Shown here: piece by piece, positions 50,073-58,933 of the stretch
How the letters are laid out: every line of letters starts with the position of its first letter
Position numbering within the stretch: the stretch's first letter is position 1
NCBI GenBank assembly: GCA_009699205.1
Contig: WLOP01000003.1
Coordinates: 1 to 64,000 of the forward strand
From: Actinomycetota bacterium
Lineage (GTDB): Bacteria > Actinomycetota > Actinomycetes > Nanopelagicales > Nanopelagicaceae
Reading direction: 5' to 3'
DNA: 64,000 bases
Translations under genes and position numbers: made by a program
Notes under the pieces: model-generated
The model's input: only the letters and a program-made list of their open reading frames with translations
What the model was told of the DNA's origin: nothing
Databases searched by the model: none

Positions 50073-50858
50073 ATGTTATTTAATAGATATATTGCTTGCG
50101 GTGATTCCTTCACAGAAGGAATGGCTGATGAGGTTGTGCGCGGCCATTTTCGTGGGTGGGCTGACAGGGTTGCCGACGTGATGGCCGAGCAAGTAGAAGG
50201 ATTTACTTACGCTAATTTGGCTATCCGAGGAAAACTTGTTCATCAAGTCATAGAAAACCAAATCCCAATTGCAATCTCATTTGTCACTGGCCCCGAAACG
50301 CTCATCTCTTTTCACGCTGGCGCTAATGATGTACTTCGCCCAAATTACAAACCGGAGTTGGTACTTCCTGCATATAAGAAAGCGGTAAGAACAATCGCAG
50401 AATCTGGCGCAACCGTCATGCTCTTTACTGTTTTGGAGCGCACTGATGGTTCAGGTAAGTCAGCGGAAATTTGGGCTCAGAGGTTTTCACAGTTTAACGA
50501 AAACGTTCGAAGCATTGGTAAAGAGGTGGGCGCCATTATTGCCGATGCAAATGAAGAGGGATTTCTTAGCGATAGAAGATTTCTTGCAGAAGATCGTTTA
50601 CATCTCAATCCAATCGGCCACGATCGTGTTGCCCAGGCTGTCCTGGAAAAACTCGAACTTCCCTTTTCGGCCGAGTGGAGAATCCCACTTCCTCCACGCG
50701 CACCAACTCCTTGGCACACAAGGGTCTACCAAAATTTTCGATGGTTCGTGACTTTTTTGGCTCCATGGATGTGGCGCCGATTAAGGGGTAAGTCATCGGG
50801 AGATGGACGTAGCGCCAAGCAATCTGCGCCTATACATTGGCCAATTGGCAACGAATAG
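50073..50858 (+). CDS. SGNH/GDSL hydrolase
   Basis: 261 residues starting directly after the rlmB stop, so coupled translation. The nucleophile Ser is in YIACGDSFTEG near the N-terminus. NLAIRGKLVHQV, FHAGANDVLRP (the Asn of block III) and DRLHLNPIGHDRVA with the Asp-His pair complete the catalytic set. No signal peptide. It hydrolyses an ester, perhaps of lipid or acetylated sugar. Substrate unknown. The C-terminus has a Trp-rich, basic segment (FRWFVTFLAPWMWRRL) that may contact membrane. Confidence 0.85.
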   Translation: MLFNRYIACGDSFTEGMADEVVRGHFRGWADRVADVMAEQVEGFTYANLAIRGKLVHQVIENQIPIAISFVTGPETLISFHAGANDVLRPNYKPELVLPAYKKAVRTIAESGATVMLFTVLERTDGSGKSAEIWAQRFSQFNENVRSIGKEVGAIIADANEEGFLSDRRFLAEDRLHLNPIGHDRVAQAVLEKLELPFSAEWRIPLPPRAPTPWHTRVYQNFRWFVTFLAPWMWRRLRGKSSGDGRSAKQSAPIHWPIGNE

Positions 50859-50937
50859 CCCTATAACACTCGATTGGTTTGTCCTATTGTGGCTTTCTAG
50901 TCACCCTCTATTCACTTTGATTGGAGAACCTTGACCC

Positions 50938-53001
50938 ATGGTTCACTCAGATCAATTGACTGACCGAGAACTCAGTTGGCTTTCCTTCAACCAACGAGTT
51001 CTCGAACTGGCAGAGGATGTTTCACTTCCTTTGCTCGAGCGCGTGAGGTTCTTGGGCATCTTTTCTTCGAATCTCGATGAATTTTTTATGGTACGTGTCG
51101 CAACCTTGAAGACAAAAATTGATAGCGGAATTACATCTAGAAACTCGGCGGGATTTACACCACATGAGCTGCTTAAAGAAATTTCTGAGAAAACTCGCAC
51201 GCTTATAGATCGTCAATATGCATGTCTTCATGAATCGATTCTGCCTGCGCTCAGCACAGAAGGAATAGCCCTTGTCTCTTGGGAAGAGATGGACCTACAA
51301 GAGCGAGAGTATGCCACTGGCCTTTTCAACGAACGAATTTTCCCTGTGTTAACGCCATTGGCCGTGGACCCTTCACACCCCTTTCCCTACATTTCCGGAC
51401 TTTCGCTTAACTTGGCGGTAATTGTCAAGAACAAAACAACAGCAGAAGAGTTCTTTGCGCGAGTAAAAGTTCCACCAGTTCTATCTAGATTTGTTGCAAC
51501 TAGCCCTTCAGGGAGCAAGCGATTCATTCCTCTAGAAGATCTCATTACTGCACATCTGCATCAACTTTTTCCGGGCATGGAGATTGAAGACCATTTCACA
51601 TTCCGCGTGACGCGCAATCAGGATTTAGAACTTGACGATGAAGAAACGGAAGACTTGCTCTCATCCTTGGAACAGGAATTGCTCCGCAGACGTTTTGGTC
51701 CTCCAGTTCGCCTTGAGATTGAATCTGGCATCAAGCAAGAACTTCTTCACAAACTTACTCAAGAGCTAGAGATTGATCCATCTGGAATCATGACTTCAAG
51801 GACGCCATTAGATCTCACAGGGCTTTTCAAGATTGCCGATGTTGATATGCCCCATTTGAAGTTCTCGAATTTTAGATCTCAAAACGTACCTGCTTTATCA
51901 GGCATTGACCTTGAGGACTCCGATGCTTTCTTTGCCAGCATTCGTCGTGAAGAAATTCTGCTGCATCATCCCTATGAATCATTCACAGGATCAGTAGTTC
52001 AATTCCTCAACCATGCCGCACAAGACCCTCATGTTCTGGCCATAAAGCAGACCCTTTATCGAACATCTGGAGATTCGCCGATTGTTGAAGCGCTCATAGA
52101 AGCTGCAGAAGCTGGCAAACAGGTCCTTGCTGTTGTAGAAATCCGAGCTCGCTTCGATGAACAAGCAAATGTTCGCTGGGCGAGAAAACTTGAAGCAGCC
52201 GGAGCGCACGTTGTTTATGGATTAATGGGATTGAAAACTCATGCAAAACTCTCTTTGGTTATCCGCGATGAATCACATGGATTGCAACGCTACTGCCATG
52301 TCGGTACTGGCAATTACAACCCGAAAACTGCGAGGTTCTATGAAGACCTTGGCTTAATTAGCGCAGATCCAGTTTTGACCGAAGATCTCATGAAGCTATT
52401 CAATCAGCTCTCGGGGTTTGCGCCTCAATCCGAATACGCCAGATTATTAGTCGCACCCAGGACTCTGCGAAGTGGATTACTCGCAAAGATTGATCGTGAA
52501 ATTGAAAACCATAAAGCTGGGCTTAAATCAGGTATTCAATTTAAATTGAATTCACTCCTGGATGAAGATTTTGTCGAGGCGTTATATAAGGCATCTGAAC
52601 ATGGCGTGCCCGTGGAACTAATCATCCGTGGTATCTGTGCCCTGCGAACTAATATGCCTGGGCTTTCAGAAGATATCAAAGTGCGATCAATTCTCGGCAG
52701 ATTTCTTGAGCACTCTCGCATATTTCATTTTGTCAATTCTGGTAGTGATGAGTATTGGATTGGGAGCGCAGATTTGATGCATCGAAACCTCGATCGCCGA
52801 GTTGAAAGCTTGGTTCGGCTCGATAACGCTTCGCATAAGAAAGAGTTACAGCGAATTCTTGATTTAAGTTTCTCTCCAGGGGTATCTAGCTGGCATTTGA
52901 AGAAAGATGAATGGGTTCGTCATGCTTTGAGCGCAAATGGAGAGAAACTCGCTGACATCCAGGAGGCGATGATCGCTCACTACCAAAAGGAGCGTCTCTA
53001 A
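50938..53001 (+). CDS. ppk: Polyphosphate kinase
   Basis: 687 residues. The PPK1 domains are N-terminal (DRELSWLSFNQRVLELAED, SNLDEFFMVRVATLK), middle, and the phospholipase-D-like C1 and C2 domains. The catalytic His is in RYCHVGTGNYNPKTARFY, and the second conserved His is in SRIFHFVNSGSDEYWIGS. It makes polyphosphate from ATP reversibly. GGAGAACC precedes the ATG. The Nudix-phosphatase gene follows two bases after its stop, and ppx converges beyond that, making a polyphosphate locus. Confidence 0.95.
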   Translation: MVHSDQLTDRELSWLSFNQRVLELAEDVSLPLLERVRFLGIFSSNLDEFFMVRVATLKTKIDSGITSRNSAGFTPHELLKEISEKTRTLIDRQYACLHESILPALSTEGIALVSWEEMDLQEREYATGLFNERIFPVLTPLAVDPSHPFPYISGLSLNLAVIVKNKTTAEEFFARVKVPPVLSRFVATSPSGSKRFIPLEDLITAHLHQLFPGMEIEDHFTFRVTRNQDLELDDEETEDLLSSLEQELLRRRFGPPVRLEIESGIKQELLHKLTQELEIDPSGIMTSRTPLDLTGLFKIADVDMPHLKFSNFRSQNVPALSGIDLEDSDAFFASIRREEILLHHPYESFTGSVVQFLNHAAQDPHVLAIKQTLYRTSGDSPIVEALIEAAEAGKQVLAVVEIRARFDEQANVRWARKLEAAGAHVVYGLMGLKTHAKLSLVIRDESHGLQRYCHVGTGNYNPKTARFYEDLGLISADPVLTEDLMKLFNQLSGFAPQSEYARLLVAPRTLRSGLLAKIDREIENHKAGLKSGIQFKLNSLLDEDFVEALYKASEHGVPVELIIRGICALRTNMPGLSEDIKVRSILGRFLEHSRIFHFVNSGSDEYWIGSADLMHRNLDRRVESLVRLDNASHKKELQRILDLSFSPGVSSWHLKKDEWVRHALSANGEKLADIQEAMIAHYQKERL

Positions 53002-53003
53002 AG

Positions 53004-53906
53004 ATGAGTTATTCCGAGGAGTTCATCCAGGCGGCTGGAGCTGTGCTTTGGCGCCGAGATCGGGAAAAGATTCTTGAAGTTGCCCTGATACATCGTCCAC
53101 GTTATGACGATTGGTCGCTACCAAAAGGTAAATTGGAAAAAGGTGAGTCACATATTGCCTGCGCGTATAGAGAAGTGCAAGAAGAGACTGGATTTAGCGC
53201 GGTATTCGGCCCGGAATTAGGGGAAACGATTTATAAAGTTGAAGGCCAACTCAAAGTGGCAAAGTATTGGTCTGCCGAAGCGACAGGTAAACCCTTGGGC
53301 AAAGTTGATCCCAAGGAAATCGATAAATTACTCTGGCTTACACCAATCGACGCGAAAGAGAAATTAACAAACAAGGATGACTGCAAGATAATTGATTTCT
53401 TTCTCGAATTTGGTCCCGACACCACCCCATTAATACTTCTTCGCCATGCGAAGGCAGTTAAACGTGAAGATTGGGATGGAGATGATGGAGATCGTCCTCT
53501 AGATACTTTGGGACAAAAACAAGCCAAGAGGTTTCTTCCGAATTTTCTTCCTTATGGTTTGAAGGAAGTCCATTCCTCTGACGCTATGCGCTGCCTTGAA
53601 ACCTTAGAGTTGCTAGATCGCTCTCTTGATATTCAAGCAAAAGTTTCACAAGATCTCAGCGAATATGGATACGCTCGCGATAAAGATGCGCCGGTTACTT
53701 ATGTAGAAAAGATTGTGAAGAAGCGCCTGCCCACATTAATTTGTAGCCATAACCCAATTCTCCCGAAGGTTGTTAAATCACTGATTGGCAAGAAGAATTT
53801 CAAGAATCTGGACTATGAAAAGCTAAGCCCTGGCGATGCATGGGTACTCCACCACCGTGATGGCGAAATCATTGCAGTTGACTGGGTTTTGGCACCTTTG
53901 GTCTAG
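53004..53906 (+). CDS. Nudix hydrolase fused to a histidine phosphatase (MutT1 type)
   Basis: 300 residues. Residues 8-130 hold a Nudix domain with the box GKLEKGESHIACAYREVQEE (G-x5-E-x7-REUxEE). Residues 145-295 are a histidine phosphatase of SixA type, with LLRHAKAVKREDWDGDDG and the C-terminal His in LICSHNPILPKVV. This is the architecture of MutT1 of mycobacteria, which splits 8-oxo-GTP and diadenosine polyphosphates. Position after ppk suggests polyphosphate or dinucleotide control. The stop overlaps ppx by four bases (CTAG). Confidence 0.9.
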   Translation: MSYSEEFIQAAGAVLWRRDREKILEVALIHRPRYDDWSLPKGKLEKGESHIACAYREVQEETGFSAVFGPELGETIYKVEGQLKVAKYWSAEATGKPLGKVDPKEIDKLLWLTPIDAKEKLTNKDDCKIIDFFLEFGPDTTPLILLRHAKAVKREDWDGDDGDRPLDTLGQKQAKRFLPNFLPYGLKEVHSSDAMRCLETLELLDRSLDIQAKVSQDLSEYGYARDKDAPVTYVEKIVKKRLPTLICSHNPILPKVVKSLIGKKNFKNLDYEKLSPGDAWVLHHRDGEIIAVDWVLAPLV

Positions 53907-54820
53907 CGCTCATTCCAATCAAGCCACTTCAAGATAACTCCTTCACGTAGCGCCCAAGGGCAAATTTCAAGTTCAGAAACACTCATAGATTCCATAACTG
54001 CTTGGGCCACGACAGCGCCAGCAACAATTTGTTGGGCCCGCGTAGCTGAAACTCCAGGTAACTTCGCTCTCTCTTCAGTAGACATATCTATAAGGCGCGG
54101 GATGATTCCTAAGAGCGCATTTGCTTCAAGATATTGGGCCTTATCTCCGTACCAATGATTTCCAATGCGCGCTAAGGTACGAAGAGTTTTACTTGTAGCC
54201 ACGAAATGATCCGCGTCGTGCGAAAGCAATTTGGCTGGCATTTTATTCGCTACGATGTTTGCGACATGAGCCTCAAGCGCTTTCAAGCTTTTGCCCGTTA
54301 TCGGACCATCACTTAAGAATTCACGGGTAAGCCGAGCAGCGCCTAATGGAAATGAGACTGCGGTATCTGGGCTCTCGTCGACTCCTGTAGCTAATTCGAG
54401 AGAACCTCCACCGATATCAAAAACCAGTAGTTTTCCACTTGACCATCCGAGCCATCGGCGAACCGCTAAGAATGTTATACGCGCTTCTTCAACACCTGAA
54501 AGTATTTGTAAATCTATGTCGAACTCTTTATTAATGTCCGCAATGATTTCTACGCCATTCTTTGCTTCTCGAAGAGCAGAAGTGGCAAAAGCCAGAATTT
54601 CCACTGTATTGAAATTCTTGGCATGCGCCACTGCGTCACCGATAGATTGGCGAAGGAGAGCGACACCTTCTTGGCTAATTGCACCCTTTTTATCGAGATA
54701 TTCGGTGAGGCGAAGTTCAACTTTATGATTGGTGGTGGGAGCTGGCCTTGCACCGGGGTGGGCATCCATAACCTGGAGATGGATGGTATTTGAGCCTACA
54801 TCCAAGACTCCCAGTCGCAT
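53903..54820 (-). CDS. ppx: Ppx/GppA exopolyphosphatase-family phosphatase
   Basis: 305 residues. LGVLDVGSNTIHLQVMDAHP is the first phosphate loop and LLVFDIGGGSLELATGV the second. EARITFLAVRRWLG and NHWYGDKAQYLEAN complete the ASKHA fold. It is shorter than E. coli Ppx (no C-terminal extension), as in Mycobacterium Ppx1. It hydrolyses polyphosphate or pppGpp. TAAGTT lies 6 bases before the ATG, so leaderless. It converges on ppk's operon and is divergent from tRNA-Thr. Confidence 0.9.
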   Translation of the reverse strand: MRLGVLDVGSNTIHLQVMDAHPGARPAPTTNHKVELRLTEYLDKKGAISQEGVALLRQSIGDAVAHAKNFNTVEILAFATSALREAKNGVEIIADINKEFDIDLQILSGVEEARITFLAVRRWLGWSSGKLLVFDIGGGSLELATGVDESPDTAVSFPLGAARLTREFLSDGPITGKSLKALEAHVANIVANKMPAKLLSHDADHFVATSKTLRTLARIGNHWYGDKAQYLEANALLGIIPRLIDMSTEERAKLPGVSATRAQQIVAGAVVAQAVMESMSVSELEICPWALREGVILKWLDWNER

Positions 54821-54891
54821 GGCGCCAACTTACACGCTTAGCACTGGCAATTCAGGCATCGAGTTGATGGCATAATGCTCCAGTACCAAAT

Positions 54892-54966
54892 GCCTCCCTA
54901 GCTCAGTGGTAGAGCGCCCGCCTTGTAAGCGGAAGGTCGTCAGTTCAATCCTGACGGGGGGCTCCA
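54892..54966 (+). tRNA. tRNA-Thr (anticodon TGT)
   Basis: 75 bases. The acceptor stem GCCTCCC pairs with GGGGGGC, with a U discriminator and encoded CCA. D arm GCTC/GAGC, anticodon loop CTTGTAA (anticodon TGT), T arm GTCAG/CTGAC with loop TTCAATC. The first anticodon-stem pair is C-A, a mismatch. CATAAT at 54871-54876 is a good -10 box. The gene is followed 38 bases later by a tiny basic ORF. Confidence 0.95.
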
Positions 54967-55004
54967 AATAAATTAGAATCTCTGCTAACACGAAAGGATC
55001 GACA

Positions 55005-55109
55005 ATGGCTAACAAAGAGCAAAAGAGCAACGCAAACCAGAAGAAAGAACCAAAGCTTTCTCTCAAAGAAAAGCGTGCAAAGAAGCAAGAGAAGAAGGAT
55101 AAGAAGTAG
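55005..55109 (+). CDS. 34-residue lysine-rich microprotein
   Basis: MANKEQKSNANQKKEPK is followed by a Lys/Glu-rich tail ending EKKDKK. AAAGGAT lies 7 bases before the ATG. There is no hydrophobic segment, so it is cytoplasmic and probably disordered, possibly binding nucleic acid or the ribosome. It may share transcription with tRNA-Thr or start separately, and the carbonic anhydrase follows 27 bases later. A real gene is supported by RBS and gap-free placement, although no family is known to me. Confidence 0.6.
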   Translation: MANKEQKSNANQKKEPKLSLKEKRAKKQEKKDKK

Positions 55110-55136
55110 TTATTCCATTTTGGGGAGGTTCTTGCA

Positions 55137-55667
55137 TTGACTGAACAAACCCCAAAAAACCCATTCCCTAGTGAGTTTTTTAACGATTGTTTAAAAGCTA
55201 ATGGTGAGTTCGCTGCTGGATTTCAAGGTAGCGCTCTCACTGGGTCAGCAGCTAAAGGTCTGGCAATCGTTACCTGCATGGACTCCAGGATTAGTCCTTT
55301 GGCAGTTGTTGGGATGGAATCTGGCGATGCCAAGATTTTACGTAACGCGGGGGCTCGCGTCACAGAGGATGTGCTGCGCACCTTGGTCTTAGCAACTTAC
55401 CTCCTGGGCGTAGATCGAATTCTGGTAATGCCTCATACAGATTGTCGGATGGCCCAGAGTGAAGAGGCAGATATCCACGCCACCATTAATCAGCAATTTG
55501 GGGTTGATACTCGCAGCATCGAATTTAGGACTGTGGCCGACCAGAAAGCGGCTCTGGCTACTGATTTAACCCGCATTCGAACCTACCCATTGCTTCGCAC
55601 AGGGGTACACGTGGGCGGGGCGATTTATAACGTAGGTACGGGAGTTCTCGAGCCTTTTAACGGCTAA
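55137..55667 (+). CDS. Beta-class carbonic anhydrase
   Basis: 176 residues from TTG, which has GGGGAGG 8 bases upstream. The zinc ligands are Cys 47 (VTCMDSRISP, with Asp 49 and Arg 51), His 100 and Cys 103 (MPHTDCRM). The protein interconverts CO2 and bicarbonate, which small oligotrophs need for anaplerotic carboxylations. The short size and HTDC spacing match the small beta-CA group. A signal peptide is absent. Confidence 0.9.
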   Translation: MTEQTPKNPFPSEFFNDCLKANGEFAAGFQGSALTGSAAKGLAIVTCMDSRISPLAVVGMESGDAKILRNAGARVTEDVLRTLVLATYLLGVDRILVMPHTDCRMAQSEEADIHATINQQFGVDTRSIEFRTVADQKAALATDLTRIRTYPLLRTGVHVGGAIYNVGTGVLEPFNG

Positions 55668-55715
55668 CACCTGCCTATCGCTCAGGTGCTCAGTAAAAGC
55701 TCAATGACGTGGGGT

Positions 55716-55721
55716 TAAACT
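55716..55721 (+). promoter_or_regulatory. -10 box of murT-gatD
   Basis: TAAACT ends 7 bases before the GTG of murT, so the mRNA is probably leaderless. Confidence 0.5.
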
Positions 55722-55728
55722 CGCTGAC

Positions 55729-56955
55729 GTGTTACCTCTTCGCCCCATTATCGCCTTAGCCGGCCTTGCGGGCTGGCTCTCCAGAGTCAGCCGACAGGGC
55801 AGCGGCGTAATGGTCTCGGGCCGCCTCTTACTCAAAATTGCTCCGCATGCTGTGCGCACCCTTTCTCGAGATAAGAAAGTGATCTTGGTTTCGGGAACAA
55901 ATGGCAAGACGACAACAACATCGTTGATTTATCACGCACTGGCATCCGAGAACAAAGTTGCTACAAACTTTACAGGCGCAAATCTCTTTGCAGGAATTGC
56001 TGAAACTCTTGGGCGCTCGCGCAATGCAACTCTGGTAGTTCTTGAAGTGGATGAAATGGTGATGCCCTGGGCAATAGATGAGACAAAGCCGCGGCTTATC
56101 GTTCTCCTGAATTTGGGTAGAGACCAACTCGATCGACTTTCGGAAGTTCGCCAGGTGGCACAAAAATGGAAAACGGCTTTGACTCGCATTCCACCATATT
56201 GCGTAGTGCTAGCCGATGCCGATGATCCATTTGTTACTTGGGCTGCCAAAGATTGGGTCAATGTCATTTGGTTTACCAGTGGCGCAATTGGCCACATCGA
56301 TGCCTCCACTTGTCCCGAGTGCGGAATCATTTTAGATTGGAGTAAAGATCAATCGACATATTCCTGCACCTGTGGTTTCAAGAAACCTCAACCTGAATGG
56401 ATTATGCGCGGGAATACTTTGACTGGCCCCGAACGCAAAGAGATAGTCGTGCGCACCGCGATTCCTGGCGCCGCAGCTATGAGCAATGCGGGACGTGCGA
56501 TTGTGGCTGCATCCATATTTAAGGTTGATGGAGAAAAAGCAGCCGAAGCAATCGCCTCCGTTTCTAGCGTCGATGGTCGATTCGGAAAGTTAACCATAGG
56601 AGCCACGACATTTAGGTTGCTCTTATCCAAGAACCCTGCAAGTTGGCGCGAAACGCTAACTACAAGCGCACTGGGCCCAAAGAATGTGCTCTTAGTTGTC
56701 AATGCAAATACTCAAGATGGCAAAGATACTTCGTGGCTATGGGACGTTGATTTTTCACCATTACAAGGGCGGAATGTGATTGTTACGGGCGAAAGAAAAC
56801 TCGATCTCTCTGTACGTCTCACAGTAAATGAGATACCTCATCAAATCGCCGATACTGAAGCCAAGGCAGCAACGATATTTGGCGCTAGCGAAGCCGACAT
56901 TATCGCCTCGTATACGGCCTTTCATCGCTTAAGTAAGTTGGTGAAAAGAAGATGA
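55729..56955 (+). CDS. murT: Lipid II isoglutaminyl synthase, ligase subunit MurT
   Basis: 408 residues from GTG. Mur-ligase ATP site ILVSGTNGKTTTTSLIYHAL near residue 52. ARNATLVVLEVDEMVMPWAI and NLGRDQLDRLSEV follow. A Cys4 zinc ribbon (TCPECGIILDW, YSCTCGF), typical for MurT, is at about 200-226. The C-terminal domain DUF1727 ends the protein. Together with GatD it amidates the D-Glu of lipid II. The gatD ATG overlaps the stop (ATGA). Confidence 0.94.
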   Translation: MLPLRPIIALAGLAGWLSRVSRQGSGVMVSGRLLLKIAPHAVRTLSRDKKVILVSGTNGKTTTTSLIYHALASENKVATNFTGANLFAGIAETLGRSRNATLVVLEVDEMVMPWAIDETKPRLIVLLNLGRDQLDRLSEVRQVAQKWKTALTRIPPYCVVLADADDPFVTWAAKDWVNVIWFTSGAIGHIDASTCPECGIILDWSKDQSTYSCTCGFKKPQPEWIMRGNTLTGPERKEIVVRTAIPGAAAMSNAGRAIVAASIFKVDGEKAAEAIASVSSVDGRFGKLTIGATTFRLLLSKNPASWRETLTTSALGPKNVLLVVNANTQDGKDTSWLWDVDFSPLQGRNVIVTGERKLDLSVRLTVNEIPHQIADTEAKAATIFGASEADIIASYTAFHRLSKLVKRR

Positions 56956-57647
56956 CTCTGACCCTTGTTCACTTACTCCCTGAACTCCTTGGCACATATG
57001 GCGATCGCGGCAATGTTGATATCGCGAGCTGGCGCCTCACTCAACGTGGAATCGCTCATGAAGTTCTTACCATTCATGTGGGTGATGTCATTCCAACGAA
57101 TGCGGATCTATATTTTCTGGGAGGCGGTGAAGACGATGCCCAAATTGCCGCCGTCGAAATTCTTGCAAAAAACCAAGTTACAGAAAAGATAATCAAACAA
57201 GGTGGGCACTTCTTTGCAGTATGCGCTGGTTTCCAATTACTCGGCGAGAGTTTTCCGGCATCAGGGGAGCGGATCATCTCTGGTCTTGGAATTCTTCCTA
57301 TCAAGACAGTTGCTGGATCTCCACGCAGCGTCGGTGAGTTACTTGCGACAGCAACAATTCCCATCGCCATGCTGACAGGTTTTGAAAACCATAGCGGGCA
57401 GACGCATTTCCTCCAGGATTTACAACCACTAGGCCGAATTGAAAAAGGGATAGGAAATTCTCCAGAGAGTAAGGTTGATGGCGTTGTGACAGAGCAAATC
57501 CTCGCTACTTATATGCATGGTCCCGCATTTGCCAGAAATCCAGAGTTAGCGGATTGGGTTTTATCTCGCAAGGTTGGCGCGTTGACTAAATTGGATGCGC
57601 CGATATTTCAGCAATTACATGATGAGCGAGTTGCTACCGTAAGTTGA
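56952..57647 (+). CDS. gatD: Lipid II isoglutaminyl synthase, glutaminase subunit GatD
   Basis: 231 residues. A class I glutamine amidotransferase with the nucleophile Cys 91 in GHFFAVCAGFQLLGESF and the catalytic His in LATYMHGPAFARNPEL. ADLYFLGGGEDDAQIAAVEI is characteristic of GatD/CobB-like amidases. It supplies ammonia to MurT for D-isoglutamine formation in the peptidoglycan stem. It is translationally coupled to murT. Confidence 0.94.
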   Translation: MTLTLVHLLPELLGTYGDRGNVDIASWRLTQRGIAHEVLTIHVGDVIPTNADLYFLGGGEDDAQIAAVEILAKNQVTEKIIKQGGHFFAVCAGFQLLGESFPASGERIISGLGILPIKTVAGSPRSVGELLATATIPIAMLTGFENHSGQTHFLQDLQPLGRIEKGIGNSPESKVDGVVTEQILATYMHGPAFARNPELADWVLSRKVGALTKLDAPIFQQLHDERVATVS

Positions 57648-57658
57648 TAAAGAAAAAA

Positions 57659-58882
57659 TTATTCTGAATCCATAATGTGGCGATTGCCGCGATCAAAGGT
57701 GAGGTAATTCCACATCCAGTCAGTCACGGTGAGTACTTTATTGCGCCCGCCTAAGAGATAGAACAAGTGCAGAGTTAACCAAGCGCTCCATGCAATTGCT
57801 CCCGTAAGTCTAATTCTGCCAACTTCCACGACAGCTTTGTGGCGACCAATTGTTGCCATAGAGCCTTTATCTTTATACACGAAGCGCTTTGTTGGTTGAG
57901 AGCCTGCAACATTGAGAATTTGTCTAGCAACCCACCGGCCTTGTTGCATCGCAACAGGTGCAACCATAGGCAAGAACTTGCCGTCACCGCTCCTAGAACC
58001 GGCGATATCTCCGATAGCCCAGATGTGAGGATAATTCTTTACTTGCAACGATTCTTCGACATCAATTCGTGTGGAGGTAATGGGTAAATTCAAAATACCT
58101 GCAGTGGGTTCACCGCGAACTCCTGCTGCCCAAATAGTAACTTCCGAAGGAACAAAATCTCCGTTTTTCAAAAATATCTTGCGAGGTTTAATTTCTTGCA
58201 CCGCAGTGTTGCACAAGACTTTCACGCCGAGTTTTACTAAATCTTTCTCTGTTCTGGAGGAAAGGGTTGGAGAGAAACTTGGCAGAAGTCGCGGCCCCGC
58301 TTCAATCAAGTAGACATTTATATGTGCCGCTGCATGTGGCTGGTCTAACGTGAGTGGGCCACGAACAAGTTCTGCCATCGCCCCAGCCATTTCGACACCT
58401 GTTGGGCCGCCCCCAATTATCGCTATTGAAAAGATAGTGTCATCTTCGAATCTGCAAAGATCTTCAAAACGCCGCATCACTTCTGCACGAATGCTGAGCG
58501 CTTCAGTGACGCTTTTCATTCCTAGTGCATGATCGGCTACACCTTTGACTCCAAAATCAGCCGTCGCCGAACCTAAAGCAACAACGAGATGATCAAACTC
58601 AAGAGTTTCACTGCTGTCGAGTTTTACTGCTTTATTTTTGTGATCAATGGAAATGGGGCTACCCATGCGAAATGCGACATCTGTTTTTCTCAGCGCGCCA
58701 CGAATTGGATAAGCAACGTGATCTGCCGCTAATCCCGCCGTTGAAACTTGGTAGAGAAGAGGGAGGAAGGTTTGAAAATTATGTCGGTCCACTAAAGTTA
58801 CGTGGGCTTTTCCGGCAAGAGCTCTCGCTGCGGTTAAGCCGCCAAAGCCAGCACCAAGGATTACTACGCGTGGCTTATTCAT
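57659..58882 (-). CDS. ndh: Type II NADH dehydrogenase (NDH-2)
   Basis: 407 residues. FAD fold VVILGAGFGGLTAARALAG and the quinone-site region QTFLPLLYQVSTAGLAADHV. The second NADH fold IAIIGGGPTGVEMAGAMAEL and the FAD-closing block IWAIGDIAGSRSGDGKFLP are present. The C-terminus WLTLHLFYLLGGRNKVLTVT is the usual amphipathic membrane-binding end. The enzyme passes electrons from NADH to quinone without pumping protons. GGAAAGGCG precedes the ATG. It converges on gatD. Confidence 0.93.
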   Translation of the reverse strand: MNKPRVVILGAGFGGLTAARALAGKAHVTLVDRHNFQTFLPLLYQVSTAGLAADHVAYPIRGALRKTDVAFRMGSPISIDHKNKAVKLDSSETLEFDHLVVALGSATADFGVKGVADHALGMKSVTEALSIRAEVMRRFEDLCRFEDDTIFSIAIIGGGPTGVEMAGAMAELVRGPLTLDQPHAAAHINVYLIEAGPRLLPSFSPTLSSRTEKDLVKLGVKVLCNTAVQEIKPRKIFLKNGDFVPSEVTIWAAGVRGEPTAGILNLPITSTRIDVEESLQVKNYPHIWAIGDIAGSRSGDGKFLPMVAPVAMQQGRWVARQILNVAGSQPTKRFVYKDKGSMATIGRHKAVVEVGRIRLTGAIAWSAWLTLHLFYLLGGRNKVLTVTDWMWNYLTFDRGNRHIMDSE

Positions 58883-58933
58883 GATTCGCCTTTCCGCGAG
58901 CGGTCTAAGAGGGTTAAGTCTAAGGTTTGTGAT

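Noticed and set aside
54830-55066. Minus-strand frame across tRNA-Thr
   Set aside because: It runs through the tRNA and the microprotein; such frames are common annotation artefacts at tRNAs.
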